Origin: Terriglobia bacterium
Lineage (GTDB): Bacteria; Pseudomonadota; Alphaproteobacteria; Acetobacterales; Acetobacteraceae
Assembly (NCBI GenBank): GCA_023511585.1
Contig: JAIMBF010000014.1
Span: 1-49,270 of the forward strand
Length of the DNA: 49,270 bases
Direction of reading: 5' to 3'
Positions 26,118-34,610 of the stretch are shown here, in pieces. The notes beneath the pieces are model-generated. The model saw only the letters and a program-made list of their open reading frames with translations. It was not told where the DNA came from and did no database searches. A program made the position numbers and the translations under genes. Every line of letters starts with the position of its first letter. Positions within the stretch are counted from its first letter, which is position 1.

Positions 26118-26876
26118 ATGTTCACGGTTGATGGCTCATTCGCGGCCTGGTGCGGTCCGCAAGGATTTCATGACATCTTGCACTACGGCTCGCTCATCGG
26201 GCTCTTTGCCGGCGGGGCGGCCGGAAGCCCGATCCACTGCACTCCGATGTGCGGACCGTTTGTGCTGGGGCAAGTCGCCGACCGGATGGCGCGCATCCCC
26301 GCTGCACAGCTCTGCGAGGCACGGCGGATGACAAGCGGCGCGTTGCCCGGCTACCATACCGGGCGGCTCATCACCTATGCGCTGCTCGGCGCCGGCGCCG
26401 GTATGGCGGGGCATGCGTTGCGCGGCTTCTTCTGGCTTGATGCTCTGGCCGGTGCCTTGCTGCTGTTTGCGGCTTTGCTCTTCGCAGCTCAGGCATCTCG
26501 CCGTTTTCTGCGCCGGCAAGGATGGACGGCTGGGATAACGCGCCCCTGGTTTCCCCTGCTCGCGCGCCTCACAAGCAAGATCAGCGGCCGCGCGCGGGGC
26601 AAAAGCTTGTTTGTCGGGCTTGTGCTCGGCCTGCTTCCCTGCGGTTTTCTCTACGCTCCACTCGCCGTTGCCGCCGCCAGCTTTTCGCCATGGCGCGGCG
26701 CGGCCGACATGGTGGCCTTTGGCCTTGGCACCATGCCGGCATTAATCGCAGTGGGGATCGCCGGCCAAGCCGGAGGGCGCGCCTGGCATCGCGCGACAAC
26801 GCGCTTTGCACCCCTTGTGCTGGGATTAAACGCGATCGTGCTCGCCGGCTTGGGGCTCGGGAAACTTGGTCTGTAG
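26118..26876 (+). CDS. TauE/SafE-like (DsbD_2) membrane protein associated with cbb3 oxidase
   Basis: This inner-membrane protein of 252 residues has about six helices. It carries the family motif His-Cys-x3-Cys-Gly-Pro at residues 40-47 (HCTPMCGP), followed later by GLVLGLLPCGFLYAPLAVAAAS. Homologues labelled sulfite exporter or urease accessory UreH-like often lie beside ccoGHIS and are suspected to help copper or redox handling. Here the gene shares the FNR box with the divergent cco operon. The ATG at 26118 has only a weak ribosome site and could be translated from a very short leader. Confidence 0.88.
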   Translation: MFTVDGSFAAWCGPQGFHDILHYGSLIGLFAGGAAGSPIHCTPMCGPFVLGQVADRMARIPAAQLCEARRMTSGALPGYHTGRLITYALLGAGAGMAGHALRGFFWLDALAGALLLFAALLFAAQASRRFLRRQGWTAGITRPWFPLLARLTSKISGRARGKSLFVGLVLGLLPCGFLYAPLAVAAASFSPWRGAADMVAFGLGTMPALIAVGIAGQAGGRAWHRATTRFAPLVLGLNAIVLAGLGLGKLGL

Positions 26877-26927
26877 CCTGATCGGGCGTGTGCACGTGAT
26901 ATCTTCGCCGGCGGCGCCAGTGCCGTG

Positions 26928-27644
26928 TCAATCGGTTTTGGCCAGACTTGGGCGGGATCCGACGGCCAGGTGGACAGCTAGTTCGGGTGCGGTGAGGAGT
27001 TCGGACGCTGCCCCTTCGTGCAGGATGCGGCCCTTTTCCATCACATAGCCGCGATCGGCCAACGCGAGCGCGAAACGCGCGTTCTGCTCGGCCATGAGGA
27101 TGGAAAGCCCCTCTTCACGCATCCCTTTGAGCCAACCCCCGAGCTCCCTGACCACCACGGGTGCGAGCCCTTCGGTGGGCTCGTCGAGCAGAAGCAGGCG
27201 CGGCTGGGACAGCAGCGCACGCGCAATCTTCAGCATCTGTTGCTCGCCCCCGGAGATGAATGCGGCGTGGCGAGAAGCAAGCTCGGCAAGTTTGGGAAAC
27301 AAGGCAAATACCCGCTCCCGCGTCCAGGGGCCCCCCGGTTGCTCGGCGAGGGCAAGATTCTCTGCCACGGTGAGAGCGCCGAAAAGCCGCCGCCCGCTCG
27401 GCGCAAGGCCGAGGCCGGCACGTACGATCGCGTGCGGCGGAAGATGAGTGATAGTTTTGTTTTCAAAGGTTATCGTGCCGCGTCGCGGCGGGGTAAGCCC
27501 CATGATGGCGCGGAAGGTGGTCGTCTTGCCCGCCCCGTTGCGGCCAAGCAGCACAACCACCTCGCCCGCGCGCACCGTGAGCGAAACGCCCTGCAAGACA
27601 TGACTTCTTCCGTAATAGACGTCGATTGCCGCAACCTCCAGCAT
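26928..27644 (-). CDS. livF: Branched-chain amino acid-type ABC transporter ATP-binding protein LivF, second system
   Basis: This is a cytoplasmic ATPase of 238 residues, the last gene of the second liv operon. Walker A is GRNGAGKTT (34-42), the signature ISGGEQQMLKIARAL, Walker B LLLLDEPTEGLAP and the switch MAEQN. The TEGLAP ending of Walker B is the LivF hallmark. Its ATG overlaps the livG stop by one base. It differs clearly from the first LivF, so the two systems look like separate acquisitions or old paralogues, not a recent duplication. Confidence 0.95.
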   Translation of the reverse strand: MLEVAAIDVYYGRSHVLQGVSLTVRAGEVVVLLGRNGAGKTTTFRAIMGLTPPRRGTITFENKTITHLPPHAIVRAGLGLAPSGRRLFGALTVAENLALAEQPGGPWTRERVFALFPKLAELASRHAAFISGGEQQMLKIARALLSQPRLLLLDEPTEGLAPVVVRELGGWLKGMREEGLSILMAEQNARFALALADRGYVMEKGRILHEGAASELLTAPELAVHLAVGSRPSLAKTD

Positions 27645-28405
27645 CAGGCCGCGCTCCCGAGATAGACCTCGGCCACCTCCGGATCAGCCTGCACCGAGGC
27701 CGCATCGCCCTCGGCAATGACGCGGCCCCGATGGATCACCGTGATGCGTTCGGAAATGCCGAAGACCACGTCCATGTCGTGTTCGGAAAAAAGCACGGTG
27801 AGACGGCGGGCACCCGCAAGACGCTGAATCATTGTTACGGTCCGCTCAGTCTCGAAGGGCGACATGCCGGCGGTGGGTTCATCAAGGAGAAGCAGCCGCG
27901 GCCGCGTGGCGAGCGCGAGCGCCACATCAAGCGCCCGCTGATCGCCGTGCGAGATCGTCTCCGCCCGTCGCTCCGCGACCTCGGTAAGCCCTACTTCGGC
28001 AAGGAGCGCCTCCGCCTCGGCCATCACGTCACGGTGCCCACCGAGGCGCGGAAACCCGCTCAACATCCGCCACGAAGCGGTGCTTTGTGCGATGAGCGCG
28101 AAGATCACCTGCTCGCGCACCGAAAGCTTCGGAAAGATCGTCGTGATCTGGAAAGACTGCGCGAGACCGAGGCGAGCAATGCGGTGCGGGGCAAGCCCGG
28201 CGATGTCACGACCGGCGAAGCGAATGGTGCCGGCGGTCGGCGTGTGAAACCCCGTCAGCAGGCGAAACAGGGTGCTCTTGCCCGCTCCATTTGGGCCGAT
28301 CACGGCATGAATACTGCCTTCGGCCACGGCAAAGCTCACCCCATCCACGGCGGCCAAGCCGCCGAAACGCTTCACAAGGCCCGTAACTTCCAGCAGCACC
28401 GCCAT
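27644..28405 (-). CDS. livG: Branched-chain amino acid-type ABC transporter ATP-binding protein LivG, second system
   Basis: This ATPase has 253 residues from ATG 28405, with GAGAGGTGAGA directly ahead; upstream in-frame extension overlaps livM and is discounted. Walker A is GPNGAGKST (37-45), the signature ISHGDQRALDVALAL, Walker B LLLLDEPTAGMSP and the switch histidine in VLFSEHDMDVVF. The signature keeps its glycine, unlike LivG of the first system. TAGMSP and EHDMDVVF are typical of urea, amide or aromatic-acid branches of the family as well as amino acid systems. Confidence 0.95.
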   Translation of the reverse strand: MAVLLEVTGLVKRFGGLAAVDGVSFAVAEGSIHAVIGPNGAGKSTLFRLLTGFHTPTAGTIRFAGRDIAGLAPHRIARLGLAQSFQITTIFPKLSVREQVIFALIAQSTASWRMLSGFPRLGGHRDVMAEAEALLAEVGLTEVAERRAETISHGDQRALDVALALATRPRLLLLDEPTAGMSPFETERTVTMIQRLAGARRLTVLFSEHDMDVVFGISERITVIHRGRVIAEGDAASVQADPEVAEVYLGSAA

Positions 28406-28407
28406 TC

Positions 28408-29340
28408 TCACCTCTCCTCCCGGCCGCCCAAAAGGCTCACAAGTCCGCCGGGGCGGAAGAGAACAACGAGCAGCAGAAGCGCACCGAGCGCCATTTGCCA
28501 ATCGCGGGTGAGGGCAACGAGGGCGTCATGTGCGATCTGGTAGAAGAGCGCCCCCCAAAGAGGGCCGGCAAAGGACGAGATGCCGCCGATGACGGCAACG
28601 ATGACAGGCTCGCCCGACTTCACCCAATTGAGAAGCTCTGGATAGGCGGTCTGGTCGTGAACAACGTAAAGCGCGCCGGCAAGTCCGCAGAAGGCACCGG
28701 AAAGCGTAAAGGCGGCTAGTTCGTGATGGGAAACGGCAAGACCCAGCGCCTCAGCCCGCACCCGTCGCTCGCGGATAGCCTGAAGCGCGAGGCCGAACGG
28801 CGAATGACCTATGCGGTAGAGGAGAAGCAGGGCGACCATGACCACCGCGAGGGTGAAATAGAAGCCAATGCGGGGCGAAATGAGCAGAGCGGGCACCATC
28901 GCCCCGAAAATACCGTTGGCGCCGTTGGTGATGTCGTAAAGCTGTTCGGCAAGCACGTAAAAGAGTTCGGAGAAAGCAAGCGTGAGAAGAGCAAAATAAA
29001 GCTTTCGGGCGCGGAGCGCGATGGCGCCGGTGAAGAGGGCGATAAGGCCCGCGATCAGAGGCGCAGCGACGAAAGCAAGCGAAAAAGGAGCAATGCCGTG
29101 CAGCCAGGCAAGCGCCACGGTATAGGCGCCAATCCCGTAAAACGCGGCCTGGCCGAAGGAGACAAGCCCCGTCCAGCCAACCAGGAGATTGGTCGCGGTG
29201 GCGAAGAGGGCGAGCACCAGAACGTTCTCGAGAACAAGAAGCCAGGAAGTGGGCACCACCCAAGGCGCTGCAACAAGAAGAAGAGCGGCAATCCCGACAC
29301 CAACCATGGAGATGCCGCCACCGTATGCTCTTTGCGTCAT
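28408..29340 (-). CDS. livM: Branched-chain amino acid-type ABC transporter permease LivM, second system
   Basis: This inner-membrane permease of 310 residues has about ten hydrophobic segments. The LivM signature is ATNLLVGWTGLVSFGQAAFYGIGAY (about 49-73) and the coupling segment LQAIRERRVRAEALGL (about 186-201). It ends two bases before the livG start and begins two bases after livH, as expected of one operon. Compared with LivM of the first system, its signature is the more common form. Confidence 0.95.
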   Translation of the reverse strand: MTQRAYGGGISMVGVGIAALLLVAAPWVVPTSWLLVLENVLVLALFATATNLLVGWTGLVSFGQAAFYGIGAYTVALAWLHGIAPFSLAFVAAPLIAGLIALFTGAIALRARKLYFALLTLAFSELFYVLAEQLYDITNGANGIFGAMVPALLISPRIGFYFTLAVVMVALLLLYRIGHSPFGLALQAIRERRVRAEALGLAVSHHELAAFTLSGAFCGLAGALYVVHDQTAYPELLNWVKSGEPVIVAVIGGISSFAGPLWGALFYQIAHDALVALTRDWQMALGALLLLVVLFRPGGLVSLLGGREER

Positions 29341-29342
29341 AT

Positions 29343-30239
29343 TCAGTCTTCCTCGGCCCAGGCGCGTTGCGCGGCGCCCAAGAGCCCCGAAGGACGAATG
29401 ACGAGCACCATGATCATCGCCAAGAAGATGAAAGCGGGCGCCCAGGTGGGCAGCCAGAGCGTCCCCACCGCCTGAAAGAACCCTATGATCGCCGCTCCGA
29501 GTGCCGCCCCTGCGATCGAGCCGAGGCCGCCAATAACGGCAACGATAAAGGCGGAGACGAGTATGGCGCTGTCCATGCCGGGACCAATTGCTTGCAGCGG
29601 CGCGACCGCTGCGCCGCCAAGAGCGGCAAGAAAAGCGCCGAGGGCGAAGACGGCGGTGAACAAAGCGGGCACGTTTCGCCCGCAGAGTGAAAGACCTTCA
29701 GCATCCTCGACCGCAGCCCGGATCTCCCAGCCGAAACGCGTGTGCCGGAGAAGCACCCAGAGACCAAGCCCGACCGCCAGCGAAAGTGTAATGACGAAGA
29801 GGTTATAAAGCGGAAAGCTCGCTCCGCCCACCACAAGCACGCCTGCCAATGCCGCAGGCGTCGGTACGCTGCGCGTGTCCGCCCCCCAAATCCGCAAAGC
29901 CAGATCGGCAAGCATGAGTGAGAGCGCATAGGAAAGAAGGAGCTGCACAAGATGCTCCGCGTGATAAATGCGGCGGAAAAGCAAACGTTCCAGGATGGCA
30001 CCGAAGCCTGCCATCAGCAAAGGAGCAAGGACGAGGGCGGGCCAGAAGAGGATTTCCGGCCGCCCCAGCGCAAAAAGGCTTGCCATCAGGAGCGCGCCAA
30101 TCATGTAGAAGCTCCCATGGGCAAGGTTGATGATGCGAAGCGCACCGAAGACAAGGGAAAGGCCGGCGGCGATGATGAAGAGGTTCGCCGCCGCGGTGAG
30201 CGCACTGAGGACCTCAATCGCCACCGATGCGAAATTCAT
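29343..30239 (-). CDS. livH: Branched-chain amino acid-type ABC transporter permease LivH, second system
   Basis: This inner-membrane permease has 298 residues. The LivH signature AAGLSLVFGALRIINLAHGSFYMIGA lies near residues 24-49, and the coupling segment IRAAVEDAEGLSLCG near 173-187. It forms the channel with the adjacent LivM. ATG at 30239 follows the livK stop by about 20 bases. Cys186 in the coupling loop, in place of the usual Gly or Ala-rich stretch, is a small variation. Confidence 0.95.
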   Translation of the reverse strand: MNFASVAIEVLSALTAAANLFIIAAGLSLVFGALRIINLAHGSFYMIGALLMASLFALGRPEILFWPALVLAPLLMAGFGAILERLLFRRIYHAEHLVQLLLSYALSLMLADLALRIWGADTRSVPTPAALAGVLVVGGASFPLYNLFVITLSLAVGLGLWVLLRHTRFGWEIRAAVEDAEGLSLCGRNVPALFTAVFALGAFLAALGGAAVAPLQAIGPGMDSAILVSAFIVAVIGGLGSIAGAALGAAIIGFFQAVGTLWLPTWAPAFIFLAMIMVLVIRPSGLLGAAQRAWAEED

Positions 30240-30259
30240 AGAGATGAGCTCTCGCGAAG

Positions 30260-31528
30260 TCAGTGCCGAGGCTGGAGTTTCTGTGCCTCTTCGCAGGTGA
30301 GCATGGTCTCCTCACCCGGGATCGCCTTGACGTCGGTATAGATCTGCTGGCCGTAACGCGGGTCGACCTCGCGGGAGACGCGGCCCACGTATTCGGCAAC
30401 ATTGCCCTGATGGTCGCAAGCGCGCAGCGTGATCGGCCCGCGAATGGTCTCCACGGTCGTTCCCGAAAGGGCGGCGACGAGTTTGTCGCCATCGAAATCA
30501 CCTGCCTTTTTCACTCCTGCCGCCCAGGTCTCGACCGCGGTGTAGCCGAGGATCGCCCAAGCCGAGGGCCATTCATGATAACGCGTGTGATACGCCTCGG
30601 TGAAACGCTTCACCCCCTCACCCTCCATCGCCCAGTATGGGGCACGATCGAAGGCGATGGTGCCGGCCGGCACCTGGCCGGCAAGCGCTGTGAGCACTTG
30701 CCTCCCGTACTGGCCAACCACGGTGCTAACCTTGAACAAACCAAAGCCAAGCGCCTGCTTGGTGAAGGTGATGAGATCCCCGCCATACTGGCCGACGAAG
30801 ACGTAATCGGCATGCGCGGCGACAAGCGGCGGAATGTAGGGGGTGTAATCGGTCTCGCCGAGTTTGGGGAATTGCTGGGTGAGAACCTTGACATCGACAC
30901 CGTAGGCTCTCAGGGCGGCGACGAAGGAGTCCGCGGAATCACGGCCAAAACTGTAATTGGGGGTAATGATCGCGAGGGTAATCGGCTTCTTGCCGACAAG
31001 CTCGGCGAGATAGCGCGCCACTGCCCTCGGCTCCATCACCGTATTCGGCACCACCTGGAAGGCGTAAGGCGTGAACACTTGGGTGGTCATCCGCACGTCA
31101 TTCGAGGTAAAGAGGAAATAAGGGATCCGGTACTGCGCCGCGAGCGTTTCCTCGGCCGCCCCCACCGCACTCGAGACCGGCCCAAACAAGGCCTTGATAT
31201 GATCGGAGAGAATCATCTGACGGACATTGGTGGTGCCGTTGGCCGGTGTCATCCCATCATCGGCCACGACGAGGCGCACTTTTTGACCAAGCAACCCGCC
31301 TTCGGCGTTGATCTTATCCAGCGCCATGGTGATGCCGCGCTGGCCGGTGATCCCGAGCTGGGCAATGGAACCAGAGAGTGAAGTGGACTGCCCGACCGTC
31401 ACCTCGCCCGCTCTGGCACTGAGGCTTCCTGCCAGCACCAGAGTAGTAGCAAGTCCCGCTGCGCCGAATAGGGAACGAATCCGTCCCGCCCGGCCTTCCC
31501 GACGTTCCGCTTTGCTATTTCTCGCCAT
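30260..31528 (-). CDS. livK: Branched-chain amino acid-type ABC transporter substrate-binding protein, second system
   Basis: This periplasmic binding protein has 422 residues from ATG 31528, with GGGGGGAGA close upstream; a second ATG ten codons earlier is less well placed. A long, very basic N-terminus (many Arg before residue 20) precedes a hydrophobic signal segment ending near Ser-Ala-Arg-Ala. The mature start GEVTVGQSTSLSGSIAQLG and the GQKVRLVVADDGMTPANG stretch are typical of the Peripla_BP_6 family. It leads the second livKHMGF operon. Ligand unknown; no enzyme gene in the operon gives a hint. Confidence 0.92.
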   Translation of the reverse strand: MARNSKAERREGRAGRIRSLFGAAGLATTLVLAGSLSARAGEVTVGQSTSLSGSIAQLGITGQRGITMALDKINAEGGLLGQKVRLVVADDGMTPANGTTNVRQMILSDHIKALFGPVSSAVGAAEETLAAQYRIPYFLFTSNDVRMTTQVFTPYAFQVVPNTVMEPRAVARYLAELVGKKPITLAIITPNYSFGRDSADSFVAALRAYGVDVKVLTQQFPKLGETDYTPYIPPLVAAHADYVFVGQYGGDLITFTKQALGFGLFKVSTVVGQYGRQVLTALAGQVPAGTIAFDRAPYWAMEGEGVKRFTEAYHTRYHEWPSAWAILGYTAVETWAAGVKKAGDFDGDKLVAALSGTTVETIRGPITLRACDHQGNVAEYVGRVSREVDPRYGQQIYTDVKAIPGEETMLTCEEAQKLQPRH

Positions 31529-31552
31529 AAGTCTCCCCCCATTCTCGTTGCG

Positions 31553-31574
31553 GCCCACCCGTATGATCGTGGGC
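31553..31574 (-). promoter_or_regulatory. Hairpin in the leader of the second livK
   Basis: GCCCAC (31574-31569 read on the minus strand) pairs with GTGGGC (31558-31553) around a ten-base loop. It lies between a nine-codon open frame and the livK ribosome site. Six G-C-rich pairs are suggestive only. Confidence 0.3.
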
Positions 31575-31594
31575 GAAGGTGCTCTTGGATCGGA

Positions 31595-31621
31595 TTACTC
31601 TGGTTTTTTCTTTCGTGCCAT
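31595..31621 (-). CDS. Possible leader peptide upstream of the second livK
   Basis: An ATG at 31621, nine bases after AAGGAG, opens a frame of eight codons reading MARKKKPE and then TAA. The ribosome site is good and three Lys in a row plus Arg are notable. With the hairpin just downstream it resembles the arrangement of a translated leader that could influence livK expression. A frame this short can arise by chance, so this is tentative. Confidence 0.25.
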   Translation of the reverse strand: MARKKKPE

Positions 31622-31690
31622 ACCCCCCCACTCCTTCTTCGTTGTTCTTTCTAATACTGCGATAGACGCTGTTCCGCCCTGATATCCCGC

Positions 31691-31717
31691 AACCTCCGGC
31701 CCGTTCGGCCCGAGGTT
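31691..31717. repeat. Inverted repeat downstream of tRNA-Arg
   Basis: AACCTC pairs with GAGGTT, and inside, after one mismatch, GGCC pairs with GGCC around a five-base loop. It lies 64 bases downstream of the tRNA on the minus strand. No T-run follows on either strand, so it is not a standard intrinsic terminator, though it could end or stabilise the tRNA precursor. Confidence 0.45.
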
Positions 31718-31780
31718 CTCACCCTTGTCTTCGGAACAGTCACTCAACCGTGTCTCCGGACTGGACAAACATGCCTGGAG

Positions 31781-31854
31781 CGTCCCCGGCGGGATTCGAA
31801 CCCACGGCCCCAGGATTAGGAATCCTGTGCTCTATCCGGCTGAGCTACGGGGAC
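31781..31854 (-). tRNA. tRNA-Arg, anticodon CCT
   Basis: The 74-base cloverleaf is complete. Acceptor stem GTCCCCG pairs with CGGGGAC, D stem GCTC with GAGC, and anticodon stem CAGGA with TCCTG around the loop TTCCTAA. The T arm is GTGGG-TTCGAAT-CCCGC, and the discriminator base is G. The anticodon CCT reads AGG. The CCA end is not encoded. The gene stands alone. Confidence 0.97.
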
Positions 31855-31875
31855 AAAAAGAGACAATCGCCGTGC

Positions 31876-31904
31876 TCTATAGCCGATTCGGCACCCTCCG
31901 TCAG
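31876..31904 (-). promoter_or_regulatory. Promoter of tRNA-Arg(CCT)
   Basis: On the minus strand CTGACG (31904-31899) is followed by a 17-base spacer and TATAGA (31881-31876). Transcription would begin near 31869, about 15 bases before the mature tRNA. Confidence 0.6.
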
Positions 31905-31982
31905 CCATCCTCGTGCCTGCCCTTGCGCAAATTTCATCCGGCAAACACAGATGATTGATCTGGACTCGGTCATATTCGCCCC

Positions 31983-32273
31983 ATGCCTGGCTTTCATCGT
32001 GTCGTGCTGTTCTCGCTACCGCTTATGTTCTTAACCTCCGTGACACCGGCTCAGGATACGGTGCACGTGATCACTGATAGCGTCGCCTATTGCAACCAGC
32101 TGGCGAATCAGCTTGCCGATGCTCTGCGCGCGACAAGCCAGAAGCCGCCGGAACGTATCCAGATTCTGGCCGATGCCGGCAAACGGCTCTGCCAGCAAGG
32201 GGAGATCCATGGCGGCATCTTACGGTTACGTCGGGCTTTGATGCTTGCCCACCAAGGTGAGACCCAGGATTAA
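31983..32273 (+). CDS. Small secreted protein of unknown function
   Basis: This protein of 96 residues has a clear signal peptide: basic start MPGFHRVV, hydrophobic core LFSLPLMFLTSV, and a likely cut after Pro-Ala-Gln near residue 24. The mature part is helical, with two cysteines (Cys37 in AYCNQLANQLADALR and Cys70 in GKRLCQQGEI) that could form a disulfide. The end GEIHGGILRLRRALMLAHQG resembles one tetratricopeptide-like helix pair. There is no good ribosome site before the ATG. It converges with hpnK. I do not recognise the family. Confidence 0.7.
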   Translation: MPGFHRVVLFSLPLMFLTSVTPAQDTVHVITDSVAYCNQLANQLADALRATSQKPPERIQILADAGKRLCQQGEIHGGILRLRRALMLAHQGETQD

Positions 32274-32301
32274 AAAGGATTGGTGAGAGCGAGGGCGCCC
32301 G

Positions 32302-33150
32302 TTAACCCCGGTGAAGTTCGCCATAGCTCGTCCGGTGCGCGCCGACGGCGGCCAGGGCTTGGGCAAATCGCGGATCCAAAAGCGCGGCCAGTTCTGCTTC
32401 ATGCTCGTAATCGGGCATGAGAGATTTCAGAACACCGTCCCGCTCGCTTGCCGGGTGGAAATAAATTTCGCTGACACCTTCGGGCAGATGTTCGGCCAGC
32501 CGCAACAGCCGCGGCAAGGTCATGTGACCGCTCCAAGCAATTCCGAAAGCATAGTCGTTCACGGTAAGGCCGGCGCGCAGAGCCTGCCGGCGTAAGACGC
32601 GGCTCCATGCATAAAGCGCAAACTGCGCCGGGTGGGGCGGGGTGCCGCAAGCGCCGAGCACCGCCGGCGGTTCTGCGGGTACGCGTAACGCGCGGAGGCC
32701 GAAGTCCCGGCCGATCTCGATCACAAGCCTCGCCACGGCGGGATGCAAATGCATGTGCTTGTGCGCGTTCACGTGATCGAGCGCCAGGCCAAAGCGATGG
32801 AATGCCCGAAACTGCGCTGCGATCTCCCGCTGCAGCTGCGCCCGCACGCGGGGCGAGAAAAAATAAGACACCCCCCGGCGCCATTGATCGGCGCCGAATC
32901 GCCCATTCTCGTCCAAAAGGTCGGGGATCTCGTCAATCCGGCAAGCCGCCGGCCCATCCACCAAGACCACGTGCAAGCCGACACGAAGCCCGGGCAAGGC
33001 ACGCGCGCGGCGTACGGCATCGGCGGCAAAGGGAGCGGCCACCATCAAACTTGCCGTGGATAAAATCCCCTCTCGACAAGCGCGCTCGACGGCTTCATTG
33101 ACGGCGGCGGAGAGCCCGAAATCATCGGCCGAGATAATCACCCGCCGCAT
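32302..33150 (-). CDS. hpnK: Hopanoid biosynthesis deacetylase HpnK (YdjC/ChbG family)
   Basis: This 282-residue cytoplasmic deacetylase has a YdjC fold. In characterised hopanoid pathways HpnK removes the acetyl group from N-acetylglucosaminyl bacteriohopanetetrol made by HpnI. Metal and catalytic residues are visible in SADDFGLS (residues 7-14), GLHVVL (His60) and DHVNAHKHMHLHP (about 129-141). It is the last of four hopanoid genes, 14 bases after hpnJ, and converges with the small secreted protein gene. Confidence 0.93.
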   Translation of the reverse strand: MRRVIISADDFGLSAAVNEAVERACREGILSTASLMVAAPFAADAVRRARALPGLRVGLHVVLVDGPAACRIDEIPDLLDENGRFGADQWRRGVSYFFSPRVRAQLQREIAAQFRAFHRFGLALDHVNAHKHMHLHPAVARLVIEIGRDFGLRALRVPAEPPAVLGACGTPPHPAQFALYAWSRVLRRQALRAGLTVNDYAFGIAWSGHMTLPRLLRLAEHLPEGVSEIYFHPASERDGVLKSLMPDYEHEAELAALLDPRFAQALAAVGAHRTSYGELHRG

Positions 33151-33164
33151 CGCAGCCGAGGGCG

Positions 33165-34610
33165 TCAGGCAGATTTTGCGACGGCCTTTTGCTCCTGACG
33201 TTCACGCAGGAACTGGAAAAACTCTCGCCCTTCCCGCAAACGGCGAACAAGCATTTGCGGGCTGGTGGCCATTTCGCCCACAATCGCTGCAATTTTCGAG
33301 GCCCGGAAATAGAAACGCCGATAAAACTCCTCAACCCCGTCGAAAATTTCGGTATGGGAAAGATGCGGATAGTGCAGCGGCGCAATTTGGATGCCGTGTT
33401 CGTCGACAAGCTCGGCATGTTCGGCATCAAGCCAGCCATTCTCGACCGCCTGTTGATAAAGCGCGGTACCGGGATAAGGCGCGGCAAGCGATACCTGGAG
33501 CGTATGGGGATTGACTTCGATGGCAAAACGGATGGTTTCTTCGATCGTCTCCCGCGTTTCTCCGGGAAGGCCGAGAATAAAGGTGCCGTGAATGCGGATG
33601 CCGAGATCGTGGCAATCCTTGCTGAAGCGCTTCGCGACCTCGATACGCATTCCCTTTTTGATGTTGTGCAGAATTTTCTGGTTGCCGGTTTCATAGCCGA
33701 CAAGCAGCAAGCGAAGGCCGTTGTCTTTCAGGACTTTGAGGGTTTCACGCGGTACGTTGGCCTTGGCATTGCACGACCATGTGACGCCGAGCTTTCCAAG
33801 CTCACGCGCAATGGCCTCGGCGCGGGGCAGGTTGTCGGTAAAAGTATCGTCGTCGAAGAAGAATTCCTTGACCTGGGGAAAATACGACTTCGCCAGGCGA
33901 ATTTCCTCGATCACATGCCCGACACTCCGCACCCGATAGCGATGGCCGCCGATCGTCTGCGGCCAGAGACAGAACGTGCAGCGCGACTTGCATCCGCGCC
34001 CGGTGTAAAGCGAAAGGTAGGGATGTTTCAAATAGCCGATGAAATAGTTTTCGACTTTGAGATCGCGCTTATAGACTTCCGTAACAAAAGGCAGTGCGTC
34101 CATATTCTCGAGGATTTCGCGCTCCTCGTTATGGATGATTTTGCCGTTTTTATCGCGCCAGGAAAGCCCGGCAATTTCCGACAAGGGACGGCCTTCTGCA
34201 ACCTCTTTGACGGTAAAGTCGAACTCGTTGCGGGCCACCCAATCCACCACCTCCGCCGCGCGCAGGCTTTCTTCCGGTTGCACCGCGACTTTGGCGCCGA
34301 CAAGACCGATGAGCAGCGAAGGCTTGGCGTTTTTCAAAGCCTCCGCAACGCGGATATCAGCGGCAAAGGACGGCGTGGAGGTATGCATAACGACGAGGTC
34401 GTAATGGTGCACCTCACGCAAAATCGTCTCCAGCGTGATGCCGGCAGGCGGCGCATCGATCAGCTTGGATCCCGGCACAAGCGCCGCCGGCTGGGCCAGC
34501 CAGGTCGGATACCAAAACGAGCGAATCTCGCGCCGGGCTTGGTAGCGAGCGCCCGCACCGCCGTCAAAGCCCTGAAATGAAGGGGGATGCAGGAATAAAG
34601 TTTTCATCAT
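33165..34610 (-). CDS. hpnJ: Hopanoid biosynthesis radical SAM protein HpnJ
   Basis: This 481-residue radical SAM enzyme has an N-terminal B12-binding-like region starting MMKTLFLHPPSFQGFDGGAG. The cluster motif is CKSRCTFC (about 204-211) followed by LWPQTIGGHRYR. HpnJ is required in other bacteria for conversion of glucosaminyl bacteriohopanetetrol to the cyclitol ether. The ATGATG start overlaps the hpnI stop; either ATG (34610 or 34607) may serve. Confidence 0.95.
   Translation of the reverse strand: MMKTLFLHPPSFQGFDGGAGARYQARREIRSFWYPTWLAQPAALVPGSKLIDAPPAGITLETILREVHHYDLVVMHTSTPSFAADIRVAEALKNAKPSLLIGLVGAKVAVQPEESLRAAEVVDWVARNEFDFTVKEVAEGRPLSEIAGLSWRDKNGKIIHNEEREILENMDALPFVTEVYKRDLKVENYFIGYLKHPYLSLYTGRGCKSRCTFCLWPQTIGGHRYRVRSVGHVIEEIRLAKSYFPQVKEFFFDDDTFTDNLPRAEAIARELGKLGVTWSCNAKANVPRETLKVLKDNGLRLLLVGYETGNQKILHNIKKGMRIEVAKRFSKDCHDLGIRIHGTFILGLPGETRETIEETIRFAIEVNPHTLQVSLAAPYPGTALYQQAVENGWLDAEHAELVDEHGIQIAPLHYPHLSHTEIFDGVEEFYRRFYFRASKIAAIVGEMATSPQMLVRRLREGREFFQFLRERQEQKAVAKSA

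Noticed and set aside
26928-31528. Second liv operon as a recent duplication of the first
   Set aside because: Gene order is the same, but the proteins differ throughout, including the Walker and signature motifs of both ATPases.
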